Origin: Fistularia commersonii
Lineage: Eukaryota; Chordata; Actinopteri; Syngnathiformes; Fistulariidae
NCBI GenBank assembly: GCA_037954325.1
Contig: JBBMNZ010000027.1
Span: 11,232,001 to 11,296,000 of the forward strand
Length of the DNA stretch: 64,000 bases
Direction: 5' to 3'
The notes beneath the pieces are model-generated. The model made no database searches. It worked only from the letters and a program-made list of their open reading frames with translations, and was not told where the DNA came from. Both the position numbers and the translations under genes were made by a program. Below are positions 44,391 to 55,260 of this stretch, in pieces; within the stretch, counting starts at the first letter, position 1; each line of letters opens with the position of its first letter.

Positions 44391-44497
44391 CGACGGGTGA
44401 CCCGTGAAATTTATCTTCAAATCTACTTTCTGTTTACTTTAAAATGATGCAGTATTAGGAAGAAATATCACAAGTATTTTAAAACCTGTTCCAAACT

Positions 44498-44560
44498 GTT
44501 GGAATTGAACCGGAGACCTTCTCGCCGTGACGCGGACGTGCTAACCAGCGTGCCGCGCAC
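44498..44560 (-). repeat. SINE head fragment, minus strand
   Basis: TTGGAATTGAACCGGAGACC (inverted B box) followed by TTCTCGCCGTGACGCG and GTGCTAACCAGCGTGCC (inverted head). Confidence 0.6.
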
Positions 44561-44591
44561 AACCCTTACTCTTTTAATCAGATCTGAAGAT

Positions 44592-44594
<3 letters not shown>

Positions 44595-44632
<38 letters not shown>
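44595..44632. repeat. (CA)n microsatellite
   Basis: About 18 CA units. Confidence 0.95.
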
Positions 44633-44634
<2 letters not shown>

Positions 44635-44639
44635 ACCAT

Positions 44640-45330
44640 GGTAACAGAAGAAGCCCCGGGGGCAGCACATCAATAGCAATATGCCAATCTTTATCTAGAC
44701 GCCCCCCCACTCCTCATCCGTGTGTAACGCTGTCACTTTGGATATAATGATCTAACCTATGAGGCATTGATGAGCAGCCGGCGAGCGCGTCACTCTTCAT
44801 TCGCTTACACGTACGTGGACACGTGCCGAAGCCATTAAATTACCTGCCGTTTCAGCGTTATTGGTTTCAGTCGGATCTTCCGCTAAATAGGTTATCGAGA
44901 GGGGTAAATCGCAAAGCCTACGAAAAAAAAAAAAAAACCCAGATAGAATAGAAACGGCGACGGCCATCTTGGCCGTGACGCAAATGGATCAGTATCGATC
45001 GTTGTCATTGACCCGGGAGACCTCTGCTCTCCAGCCAATCTACGGAAGGCCTTAGGGGCGATTATGACATTTACTCACGCAGATTATAATTTCAAATGGG
45101 TGTTTAAAAAAAAAAAAAAAAAAAAAAGGACCCCTCCCAACCCCCCGCTCCAGCAGCGGCGGCTCGAAAGGAAGGGCGCTCGATGAGAATAGACTAAAAT
45201 AATCAATAGGAAATGGACACACAACAGAGGCCCTGCAGGCTGTGCGGATCAATAAGCTGTGTTAAGTGGCGGTGTTGCCCTCCATTGATGAGCAAATGGC
45301 TGTACAGCCTGTCTTTTGCCTCCTCCCTCC
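44640..45330. promoter_or_regulatory. Candidate non-coding islands
   Basis: 44660-44780 (CAATAGCAATATGCC, GATATAATGATC, GAGGCATTGATGAGC) and 45185-45310 (AATAATCAATAGG, GATCAATAAGCTG, CTCCATTGATGAGC) are complex islands rich in ATTGAT/ATCAAT cores. An A run (45104-45127) and C runs lie between. No coding. Confidence 0.3.
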
Positions 45331-45368
45331 TTCCCTCCCTCCCTTCCTCCCTCCATCCCTCGCTCCGC
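45312..45368. repeat. Pyrimidine-rich (CCT/CCCT)n tract
   Basis: CCTCCTCCCTCCTTCCCTCC-type sequence about 55 bases long. Confidence 0.8.
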
Positions 45369-45611
45369 AGTGGGTCAAACAGCGGGGCCAGGTGGTTAAC
45401 CACATGTCGCCTCCAGACATTGCACACCGGGTCTTAATCTCTGATACGCCCAAACCGGTCAGCTGGTCTGCTCTCTGCCCTGCCCTCCACCCTCAGAAGA
45501 CCCCCACCACCGTCACCGCCGCCGCCTCCCACAATGCCCCTTAGCGTCTCGCAGGAGGGGGGGGGGGATTGCGGCAAAAAGCCTTGCGAAAAAAAACGCG
45601 ACATTTTCCAC
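45369..45611. other. Unique sequence
   Basis: No gene. G run at 45557-45567. Confidence 0.4.
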
Positions 45612-46362
45612 CCATTGTGGGTTCGCTCGGGGCCGGGATACAGCGGATTTTGTTTGTAATTCTGTTGTCGCGATTTGTCATTCTCTAGCAATTTTTTTGT
45701 AGTAATTAAAAAAAAAATAAAAAAAGTCATGATGAAATAGTCTTTTTCAAGCAGTAACAGTAAATAATATAGCAAAATTAAACAAAAAAAAAATTAATAA
45801 ATACGAGATATCCAGCATTGCGAACTCTCGCTCCGACCATTTTACCCGCGCCAGATCTCGTACGGACTAACATTGGCTGAGTAGATCCGTCCTTGGCATG
45901 CTATTGGCTGATTAAGCATGTTGTTCTGTTCCTCATGCTGATTGGTTCATGGAGAGAAGCAGCTGATCTCTGTAGGTTTTGCACTTCATACAATGTCCTG
46001 GTCCACTTTGCTCGCAAATGCTATTTAGCATTTTCAATTGTGAGTACCCTATAAAATGATTTATTTTGAAATCTAAAATTGGATTTCTTACCATAAATAA
46101 TTTCTATTTACTTTACATTTAATATGGTTTTTAATTTACTGTACATTTGGTATTGTATTGCAACGTTTATTGTACATTACAATTATCCAAAAAAGTGTTT
46201 AGCGTACTGTATAAGAGTATGGGAAGCGACGGTGGGTTGATAACATTTTGCGGGAGGTTCGTAAAGGGTTTAATATATCTGTAAATACCATCAAAATGAT
46301 CTATACTTTGCAGAAATTCACTTTTTGGGAGAGGTCTTGGAGCATAAGTAAGGCTCCACTGT
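45612..46362 (-). mobile_element. pogo/Tigger-like non-autonomous DNA transposon, copy 2
   Basis: Read from 46362 leftwards it follows copy 1 block by block: the GCTCCAAGACC subterminal word, ATCATTTTG-TGGT, the GTGGACCAGGACA region, CATGAACCAATCAGCATGAGG and GCCAATGTTAGTCC. The far end near 45612-45680 keeps GATTTGTCATTCT-type sequence, but that end is eroded. Three ATTGG boxes at 45872, 45903 and 45941 mirror those of copy 1. Confidence 0.65.
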
Positions 46363-47342
46363 ACATCAAAATCAAGATGGCTACCGAATGCTTTTTTTTT
46401 TTTTTTTTTTGTGTCTCGCACAGGAGCAGGAAAAGCAATGCGAGTAAACTTTCGCTCTCGAACGAACGCCGAATCCGAAACTATAGCTATTGTCTCCACA
46501 CAACACCTGTTGTGCCGCCTCACTCCGGGCCCCTCCAGCCCCGGCGCAAAGAAATCAAAGCCTATTCTGTACGCCAACATGTGTATTAGAGAGGAGGTAG
46601 AGGAAGGTGTGTGTGTGTGTGTGTGTGTGTGTGTCTGGTGTTGTGTTCATCATCTTCTCACCGGTACTCCATCTTATTACTCCTGCCATATGACACGCAC
46701 CTCAGATCGCACGACCCATGAATAATATACGACCACGCCACCTCAGCACAGATGAAAGCGCACGCGGTGCACTCTGGGCCGAATGCGACGGCGGGCGGCG
46801 GCGACGGGAAGGGGGTGATGATGATGATGAGGAGGAGGAGGAGGAAGAGAAAGAGAGTACAGTGCAAAAAGGCCTGTGATTTTTGCACAGTGTGTGTGTT
46901 TGTGTGTGTGTGTGTGTGTCATTCCAACCTGCAGCTGCAGCAGGGGTGACAGCACACATCACCGCTAGCGCCTAGCATCACCTGAAAAGAAGGGGGAAGA
47001 ACGTGAGGATGAGGTGGAACAATAAAACAGTAGCGTGTTGCACATAACACACACACACACACACACACTCACACACACACGTGCATGTCTCTCTGGAGAG
47101 CTGATCAGTGTGAGGTGGTTTGCCCGTCTGTGCTCTGCAGGGACACGGTGTTTCTCCCTCGTGAGGCAAAAAAAAAAAAATAAAAACAAACACTATTTTT
47201 GATACCGTACTCTTCAGCTCGGAGTTTTTGGCAGGGAAGCGCTCGACTAAACACGCACAGGGGTGACGCCTCGCCGTGGGACACGCCGACGCGCAAACTG
47301 GAAATACAGGTGAGGTGTAACAGCGAGGAGGGATTAGGCGTC

Positions 47343-47375
<33 letters not shown>

Positions 47376-47729
47376 GTATGTCATCCAATGAAACGGCGTC
47401 GTTCCCACACATCTCGTCCATTCAGGAACCAGGCTGGGTGGCGAGGGGATTTGGGGCGTGACGTCACGCCCAACAGCTGTTAAGCGATATGAGCTCGCGC
47501 TTAATTTTTTGTTTTTATATTCCCGCCGTTTTTGTGCGTGCAGTGTTGGGTTTCCCTGGTCGTGAATCGCAAAGTATTGTGTCACTGTAAATAAAAACCC
47601 TTCTCATTCAGCGGCAAATCCCAGCAGGAGCCGGCGAACGGCGCCCGGAGCGACGTTGCGCTCGAGTCGGCGGCGACGGAAGACAATGGGGGAGGGCGTT
47701 TTCGGGAGCTTGACCCGTGCTACCTCGGC
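46363..47729. other. Unique sequence with many simple tracts, no gene seen
   Basis: T run 46391-46410, TG 46606-46634, purine-rich (GAT/GAG)n 46817-46858, TG 46888-46919, CA 47048-47082 and A run of about 29 at 47343-47371. Frames here are driven by these tracts. Confidence 0.5.
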
Positions 47730-47960
47730 TTCACCTCAGGTAGACAAGGTTAAGATGGATGGGCCTAATTAAAAGAAAGGGCCTCTCTTTTTCTCAATGG
47801 CGTCAGGTTTATTTTACAGGAACTTTAACGGGTTCTTTTGTGGGGAGGTAATTATAGGGTAAAGTGATTAGAGCTCCCCGAAGGCGCGGAGGTGACAGAC
47901 AGACTCGGCGGAGTAACCCAAGTAACCTTTCAATATGACATCTCTTCCTATTGTCATTCA
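47730..47960. promoter_or_regulatory. Candidate conserved non-coding element
   Basis: GGGCCTAATTAAAAG, GGTTTATTTTACAGG, GGTAATTATAGGG and AAAGTGATTAGAG lie in continuous complex sequence. Confidence 0.3.
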
Positions 47961-48286
47961 TACCGCGCGCTAATTCCGACCATGCGGCGCGTATTTACGC
48001 TCGGCCCCTTTATCTCCCCGTCATCCCGCGATGCGCAAAAGGACAAAGCGCGTGTCGCCAAATGGCGCTCGAGACGAACTCCAGACAAAAGGTTATGGAG
48101 ATCATTTTCCGATTCGGGGGCGGAAAGAAAGAGGAGGGGGGGCGTTGGCATAAGGGCAGAGGTGGATGGGTTTCCCCTATAATGGCTGGAGAGTGACCGA
48201 GCAAATCTCTGGAGCTGACAGCTAGATGTGGAGCAGATGACGTCCCCCGCTCGGACCATTTAACATGGCTGGTTATGCCAACTACG

Positions 48287-48318
<32 letters not shown>

Positions 48319-49651
48319 CCGGGGGACTTTCTGAAGCGGAAATGTGCGCTGGGCATCTCAAAGATTGCACTAATCTGCTGTTTATTAAGTGTGGGGGTAA
48401 CTCGAGATTCGCGATTAAACGGAGATTTGAGGGCGATGCGCTCACGCGGCCCCGCCGTGTGTCCGGGTTCGGCATATGGCCCCCGAAAAAAGTGTGAAAG
48501 ACCGCGAGCACCGAACCCCGCCCGTGACCCCCCCCCCCACCCCCCCACCCTTCACCCCTCCCATATTTGTGATATTTCCTCCCGGCGACCGGATGGTACG
48601 AGCGAGAGCTCGGAAAGACGCCAACACCGGCCCTTGTCATTCAAGAGGGCGGCGTTTTGGGATTTGAGGTTTGGGAAACTAGATAATGTTGACTTAAAAA
48701 GTCACAGAGTCGTGTTTCAAATGGCTGTGCTCGCTCCTCTGTGATCCGGCAGCTTCCACGACATCCATCTTTATCTAAGTGTGTGTGTGAGACACTTAAG
48801 CTGTGTGTGATGGTGCGGTCGCATTATTAACGCGTATTTCTGCATCTACAAAATGGTATTTTAGGCAACGCACTAAGATATCGCCACCGATGCTATTCAG
48901 AGGGGCCATTAAAAATCAGTTTAGACGTCCGCGCGTATGAACGCATCGCCCAAGTCAGACGCTATTATTATTCCCCGACCTCGGTGGCAGGAGGCGCATG
49001 CATGAACTTTGAGGGTGGGCAGGTCCTATTTTGGAACGGTTGACATCGTCACGACAACGACGTTACGTTTCACCGCCTTTTTTTTTTTTTGCTCCCGTAA
49101 AACGAGGCCCAAACAAATATTCAAGTCGGTTGTCGTCGGACGTGGTTGTATCGCCCCTACGGGATCCGGGGCGGCCTCTGTCGTAACATTCCCGAGAATT
49201 TTATTTTCTCCCCCGCATCCCGTGTTGTGTTTGTTAACACCGCTCGGCGTAACCGCCGCTATAATCACATCGCGTGTAAGCAGAGGATGGCGGGTGACGG
49301 CGTGAACGATACTGTATCGCAGAAGATCCTGTTTGGATTCCTGGGAAAAGGTGTGGACAAACCTCGGCTCAAAACCAGACGTGCATCCACGACAGGGCGC
49401 TCGTATATAAAATCACCTAACGGCCCGTGGAGGTGCGTTTTATTGCCGTCTCTAGCATTCTTTTGATTATTACCTACCAGTAATCAGAGCTAATAAAGCA
49501 TCCGATAAGATAAGCCGCGGCGGGGTTTCTCGCTCTCTCTCGGCGCGAGGAAACCTTTCGTAATCGCGTAAAGATCGCGTCCGAGCAAACGCATTTGAAG
49601 GCGACCGTTGCACGGCGGGGGCGTCGCGGCCTGTGCGTGTGCGCGTGCGTG

Positions 49652-49682
<31 letters not shown>

Positions 49683-49779
49683 TCGTCGGAGGGCGGGAGA
49701 ACAACAGACCGCGCTTTGTGCCCGCCGCACTCGCCTGGCTATTAACAGCCCACTCGACAAGCGCGGCTGACAGCTGGGT
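47961..49779. other. Unique sequence with CA/TG tracts; possible island 48660-48960
   Basis: CA at 48289-48319, C-rich at 48530-48551, T run 49079-49090 and compound TG/CG at 49638-49681. The 159-codon frame at 48265-48744 crosses the CA tract and is not supported. 48660-48960 is complex (AGATAATGTTGAC, CGCATTATTAACG) and may be regulatory. Confidence 0.45.
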
Positions 49780-49960
49780 GGGACTTTGAAGAATTCATAA
49801 TGAAGCGATGCCTCAGATTAGTGCAGAAGCGGCTGCCTTTGAAGAAACAGCTCAGGTTGTGAGGTTCTAATTAGGAATGGCCTATTTTAGTTTGAACACA
49901 TGCTAAGTAGCGAGTGTTTTGTGTGCGGGCGCGTGAGCGGTGTGATTTCGGCGTGACACC
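49780..49960. promoter_or_regulatory. Candidate non-coding element
   Basis: GAATTCATAATGAAGCG, GTTCTAATTAGGAATGG and ACACATGCTAAG lie in complex run-free sequence. Confidence 0.25.
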
Positions 49961-50329
49961 GAATAGGCGCACACTTGTCATACCTCTTTTCGAATGATTG
50001 TTTACCTCCATGCACTGGAACAAGGGTGTGTATTTGTGTGTGTGTGTGTGTGTGCTTAGTCACGCCCTATATTTTCCTGGGTTTTCCCGACAAACAGCAG
50101 AGGCGCGTAAATGAGGAGCGTGCGACACACGCGCGTGTAAAAAAAAAAAAACGAAAGCATCGTCGCTTTCCGTTTTAATGTCACATCCGGCTAGTATGCT
50201 CGCGCTTATGAACAAATGCGCGCACGTGCATGCACGCCAACGTATGCAAAGTTCTCCACTGCAGCTCCATCCCGGCCCCTCCTCCCTCTTTGAGCTCCTC
50301 AATCAGCACTTCTGCAAAACAATGGCGGA
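49961..50329. other. Unique sequence with a (TG)n tract
   Basis: TG tract at 50029-50055, A run at 50138-50150. No gene. Confidence 0.45.
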
Positions 50330-50700
50330 ATGTTCCGGCCCGTGACCATTCCTCAGCGGCTATCTGATGAAGGAGAGCCGGGGATAATCCACACCGTCCT
50401 TATCGGCGGCAGGGATCCCATTTCCATATTCAGGCCCGGCCGGCTGATAAGAGCCGCCTACTGATAAACGTGTAGTGATGGAGTGATACCCGTGGTCGGA
50501 GGTTGATGAGAGCCTTATGAATGGTTAAGGCGGAGAGGTGATGAAGAGGCGGGGGTGGGGTTGGAGGCTGGACAGTAGCTTTCAGCAAGGCTGATAAAAG
50601 CGCGGAGAAGAGGGCTGTGATTAATGTGCCTAAGTGGCCAAAGGTCACAGGCAGGCCCTCGCCAGCGACTGCTGTTAAGAGAGGTCACCTCCACGACCAT
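50330..50700. promoter_or_regulatory. Candidate enhancer with clustered GATA motifs
   Basis: Between 50360 and 50597 there are GATA cores at about 50361 (inverted), 50383, 50400 (inverted TTATC), 50446, 50463, 50485 and 50593. Three of these are TGATAA in the same orientation. The sequence is complex and unique. The cluster is visible; binding or activity is inference. Confidence 0.35.
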
Positions 50701-51153
50701 CCGTCACGCAGAAACAACGTTACGCGCTCCCTCTTTGTAGAGTGTGTGTGTGTGCTTGTATAAACGTAGAATGCATGTAATTCTCCAGCACACGGCAGCG
50801 GTGAAAACGCGACATAAAAAGGAAGATGCGCCCAGTCCTTGCGACGCAATCGCAAATGTGGCTCGGCGCCGAGCCCGGACGGGTGGCACGCAGGGATCAC
50901 CGGCCGCTCCAGCGCGACATACGACCTCCATTTTTCAGCAGTTCCGTCCTTGGGCCCCAGACAGCCCAGACACAAATGCATTATTAATTGGGTTCTGTTT
51001 CACTGTGTCCATTGCTTCTTTATCAGCACGTCAACAATCACGGTCAGGCCTCATTTGCCGGCTCATAAAACCACCTCGTGCTAAGTGACGAGAAGCAACG
51101 GTGCAAAATCCCGCTTCGTTATGAATGAGCTGTTTCAAGTATGTTCGATCGCG
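50701..51153. other. Unique sequence; possible island 50960-51075
   Basis: TG tract at 50740-50754. 50960-51075 contains AATGCATTATTAATTGGG and TTATCAGCACG and may be regulatory. No gene. Confidence 0.4.
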
Positions 51154-52244
51154 GTGACGTGCGGTGAGGTTGGTGGCTGGTGAGGCGCTGACTTCATCAC
51201 AATCAGATTTGCAAACATATCAACCCTACAGAGAAGCTTTTTCACCGAATAAGCCGAGGAGTCGCTAGAAGAATCCCTGGAATCGCGAGCGCCCCCTACC
51301 ATGAGGCAGGAGAACTACGTGCCTCACTTGGTGGCTCATTTTATGATAGCTCAGCACAAGAAACTAGTAACACACATACAGTTGTTGACAAAAAAAAAAC
51401 CCACTGTACTTTGGAAATGTAGCTCATATCGCCAGTGTTTAAACATTTTATTAGCTGCATACGGAGACACAGGAACACCATCTTAGTGCAGAGCATGCTA
51501 GCAGTCAGCCGTCATTGCACAATCAAGGTTGAGGCTCGACAGTCCTCTCACTTACTTGAACAGTAAATCCAGCCATTTTGAATAAAACACAAGCTAAAAC
51601 ATGTGAAGTTAAATGAAAAATACCTTTATATTGCATAATATAAATAAAACCATTTAATAATTTTAATATTATTAATATTATTTAATTAATCATTGTTCTA
51701 CGTTGAGGCTCAACAGCCCGCGGCCTCACCGCACGTCTCTCTCAGTATTTGAACAGTAAATATTAAATTCCAGCTATTTTGAGTAAAAAAACAATCTAAA
51801 ACTGCTGAAGTGAATGAAAAATACCTTTAGAGGAAAAATCCCTTATGAATATAAGCATTTAATTATTTAAAAAAGTCCCTCTAAAACTGGTGAAGTTAAA
51901 AGAAAAAAAACCTGTGTAGGGCAAAACACTGATAAATATGAGCATTTAATTCTTTTTCTCATTTTACATTTTTTTTTTCCAAGATTGGCAAGTGAGGCAC
52001 GGCCTCTCCTGCCTCACCTGATGGCACATTGATCTACAGTACATTGAGGCTCAACATTTATTATTTATGAATAATACATGGGAAAAACTAAATATCAAAA
52101 TTTGCTGAAGTTCAATGAAAAATACCTTTATTGTTCAAAATATAAATAGAACCATTTAATCATTTTTTTCATTTGACTTTTTTTTTCTTTCCAAGATTGG
52201 CAAGTGAGGCACCGCCTCACCTGCCTCCCCCGACTTCACATCAC
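51154..52244. mobile_element. DNA transposon with GTGACGTGCGGTGAGG ends and an internal repeat series
   Basis: The left end GTGACGTGCGGTGAGG is mirrored by the right end CACCTGCCTCCCCCGACTTC, then ACATCAC, with interruptions. Next to the left end is TGAGGCAGGAGAACTACG, and the phrase GCAAGTGAGGCACGGCCTC occurs at about 51988 and again at the right end. The middle has four or five diverged copies of a unit. The unit includes TTGAGGCTCAACA, GAACAGTAAAT, TTTTGA(A/G)TAAAA and GAAAAATACCTTTA, and begins near 51528, 51703, 51785, 51890 and 52045. There is no transposase. I recognise the terminal words from fish repeats but cannot name the superfamily with confidence. Confidence 0.7.
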
Positions 52245-52369
52245 TGTTCGATTGTCATCGGTTGCACTACAAACAAGGCTCCTTCCCATGGCCTTCAACT
52301 CCTTAATATCCCTAAAACAAAAGCATAATTTATTTTTCTTGGAAAAAAAAAGTTATTATTATGTGTGTG
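52245..52369. other. Unique sequence
   Basis: Nothing recognised. Confidence 0.4.
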
Positions 52370-52720
52370 AGCATGCTGTTGATATTGCTGTTGTTTTATC
52401 CACAGGGACCCCGAATAAAAGGGGCCCCCGTCCCCAGAGAGGGTCCTCACCACGGGGTACCCTTAAAAGCACATATTAAAAAACACAATGTCTGCCTCCA
52501 TCCTGGCTTTTCGCGTCCCCCAGGCCCCACCGAGCACTGTAAACAGCTGGCATCGCTGATATTTTATTAATGATGTTCTTTAATTAGTTTAATTACATAG
52601 AATGGTGTCTTTGTGCATAATTTCACCCTGTTTAATGAAAAAGACTCCCAACTGCCATTTATGTGTACACAGAAATCTTTGCCCTGTGGCTGAAAGAGGC
52701 GTAATAGAGCGGGTTAGTTT
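52370..52720. promoter_or_regulatory. Candidate conserved non-coding element preceded by an exon-like patch
   Basis: 52480-52700 is complex and AT-rich with TTTTATTAATGATG, TTTAATTAGTTTAATTAC, GTGCATAATTTCACC and GCCATTTATGTG, one of the best enhancer-like islands here. Just upstream, a pyrimidine-rich tract ending TTATCCACAG at 52396-52405 looks like a splice acceptor. It is followed by about 165 bases open in one frame, but no donor or domain supports an exon. Confidence 0.35.
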
Positions 52721-53099
52721 CGGAGGAGGTCTTGCGCTGCAAGGTGCTCGGAGTGAGCGCCGGTTCGCGTCACGTTGTTTGCTTCCGAAAGTAGGGGGTG
52801 CTGTGCGCCAAGGAAGCGTCTCCTTAGATGGCGTGCAACATTGAAATTGCAGGAGAGGAAAGAAAAAGGCACGAGAAAAGATAGAGAGAGAAGTATCGCG
52901 TCTTAATCTTCACGGCTCGTACGGTCTCGATTTGCACGTCCGCCCCCGTGGCGAAACGAGATCCGACCGATAGCTATCGAGTGGTTTCCGCTCGCCGCCG
53001 AATTCGCCGGCGAGGAAAGCTCCGGGGGCGGCGTGCATCACCGAATACCCGGCGCAGGGGTGCCGTGTTTCCCCTGTCAGCGGCGCGCCAAGATGGCAG
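52721..53099. other. Unique GC-rich sequence
   Basis: No gene or repeat recognised. Confidence 0.4.
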
Positions 53100-54100
53100 C
53101 TTCCACCTGGGACATTCTTGGGTGTTTGCATTGTAACCCAATAAGAGCAGATGGGTGCTTAAACACAAGGCTTTATTTAGACAGCACAATGGCTAGTCAG
53201 CAGCAACATTATCTGACCTCGTGCGTCTTATCATGCAAGCCCTCTGTCACCGGCGTTGCTGGAAGAGCGCGGCGCTAATGCTCGCGCGCATTAGCATCCC
53301 TCAACAGTTTCCAAGATGGCCGCTTCCAAGGGGGGAAGGGGGGTGTCGGGAAAGGGGGAGGTTGCAGCATGTCAGACACTGATGTTCCGCCATGATGACA
53401 ACAGGAGTAAATGAGGTTTCATAGACCTCATCTAAGACAAAATCAATATGCTGCCTCCTCAGCTCAGCGGTGAGGCTTTCCGTATTATTTGCTTGAAACT
53501 CGCGCGCGGTGTGAGAGTGAAGGAGGGGGATGATCCTTAGCGCGAGCGGAGAAATGATAGATATACGTGAATTTCTACCCCAGCCCACCTGGTTTGCAGT
53601 ATCACTCCACAGCCCAGACTGTTTTAAAAGTCAATTACGGGGCTAAATGACCTGAGGAATATCTCTCAAGAACGGTGTTTCGCACACTTCATCGATGGCA
53701 ATAGCATTACGGCCGATTAGCGGAACCAAATGTGCTCTTTTTGTAATGCAACACACAGAAGGGTAACTGGATCGCCGCCTTGGCTCCGGCGGTCCCTGGA
53801 TGAGCCCCGCTGGCGGCCAGACTGGAAACATCCCAGAAAGCCTCAGCCCTGAGAGGGGGGCTAATGTTTCAGCCGGGGCAAAGGAGCCTGGAATGATAAT
53901 GTTGATTCATTAAATTCTTGACTTAGAGGTCAGCGTTCGCAGGCCGGAGAGACAATGGAGTTCGGCGTTGGAAATACACTAGATTTAGATTTTATTGAAT
54001 GGGGATCAGCCCAAAGAATACTCTGGCAATTTGACTCAGCCTCTGGAATCACGGCAAATTTCTGTCTCTGCCCGTCTCGTTCCCTTTTCCACGATTCACA
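53100..54100. promoter_or_regulatory. Run of candidate conserved non-coding elements
   Basis: Four complex islands: 53100-53235 (GTTTGCATTGTAACCC, GGCTTTATTTAGAC), 53370-53520 (CAAAATCAATATGC, GTATTATTTGC), 53640-53790 (GGGGCTAAATGACC, GGCAATAGCATTACGG) and 53930-54090 (TAGATTTAGATTTTATTG, CTGGCAATTTGACTC). No repeat families and no surviving coding frame. Function is inferred from texture. Confidence 0.3.
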
Positions 54101-54480
54101 CACCGGCGGCTTGTTGACTGAGCCTTTTACCACACTTAGCTACATTAGTACATATCCCCATGTCTAGCCTAGCCTCATCACAGTTTGGGAAAAACACAAA
54201 GGAGGTTTTGGAGGCCGTCCTCCGTTTGACCCGTCGATGACATCGTTTTTCGTGTAAATCTACCGGCAAGGTTTTCGGCAAGGCGAGCCAGTCGTGGGAA
54301 AAAAAAAATCGCTATTTACTGTATGTCGTCTGTACGGCCTGATTTGCGTCTCCGCTCTAACCAAGCTTACGACATGGGATTAAGATCTTCGGACACAAAC
54401 TATAACCGTCTTGATTTTACCTTTAACTTTTTCTCTTTTGTCGCGACGCCATTGTTTCTCCATTGGGCACCGTCGATATT
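54101..54480. other. Unique sequence
   Basis: A run at 54300-54308. Nothing recognised. Confidence 0.4.
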
Positions 54481-54720
54481 TCAAAATCAGAATCAGAATA
54501 CTTTATTGATCCACGGGGGACAAATTGCTTTTCGTTGAAAACAGCTCCTGCTTCAGAGTCAAATGGGGAAAAATCTAAATAAAACTCTGTTTAAAAATAA
54601 AGAATAAAAATAGCGAATGACAAGAGCAAAATAAAAAGGAACAGTAATAATCAAAAGAAATAAATAAAAATAAAGGAAAAATATATAAAACTAAATGTGA
54701 CTCACTATATTTACTAAAGT
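54481..54720 (-). mobile_element. 3' end of a non-LTR retrotransposon, minus strand
   Basis: On the plus strand it starts TCAAAATCAGAATCAGAATA, then CTTTATTGATCCACGGGG. This is the inverted form of the ..GGATCAATAAAG.. tail with a (TTCTGA)n end. An A-rich non-coding body follows. It resembles 11054-11450. Confidence 0.6.
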
Positions 54721-54867
54721 ACCACATGTAATATACATGTGTATTTACATGTACATGTAGATTATTATATTTGTAATTTTGTGTATAAGTAGAGGTTATT
54801 GTACAATACAACATGCATTGCACAGAAGACAATGGAACTGTTGCACATATGGAGAATATTTGAAACA

Positions 54868-55152
54868 CAGCATGCTAGTGCAGCAGTTAGCGATTCCGCA
54901 TCACAGCAAGAAGGTCCCTGGTTCGATTCCAAGACAGGACCAGAAGGAGAACTTGCAGGAGGTTCATTGGAGACCCTAAATTGCCCGGACGTGTGAATGA
55001 GAGGGTGAGTGTCTCCATATGTGGCCTCGGGATCAGTTGCTGAACGGTTCAGGGTTGTCAGCCAACGCCTTTTGCCCAGTGAGGGCTTGGAAAGGGCCCT
55101 CCTTGACCCTGAGTGCAGGGTAAGCGGGATATAAACTCAATGAACGAATGAG
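54868..55152 (+). repeat. tRNA-headed SINE, nearly full length, intact B box
   Basis: The head AGCATGCTAGTGCAGCAGTT and AGCAAGAAGGTCCCTGG are followed by a perfect RNA polymerase III B box, GGTTCGATTCC, at 54920-54930. The body GGAGACCCTAAATTGCCCGG then GTGTGAATGAGAGGGTGAG and CCATATGTGGCC follow, then the tail TGAGTGCAGGGTAAGCGGG with GAACGAATGAGTG. This is the best-preserved copy of the family in the window. Confidence 0.8.
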
Positions 55153-55260
55153 TGACGCTTGAAACAAAGATTTTTTTGTTAGTCTTTTTGTGAAACCATT
55201 CAGAAAATAAATAAAAAAGAAGAATCGTGTGTGAAGAACTCCGGGGTGACGATGAAAATA
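55153..55260. other. Unique sequence between SINE and satellite
   Basis: A short unassigned interval. Confidence 0.4.

Noticed and set aside
54920..54930. Perfect polymerase III B box (GGTTCGATTCC) as a possible tRNA gene
   Set aside because: The surrounding sequence does not fold as a tRNA and continues into the SINE body and tail, so it is the head of a SINE.
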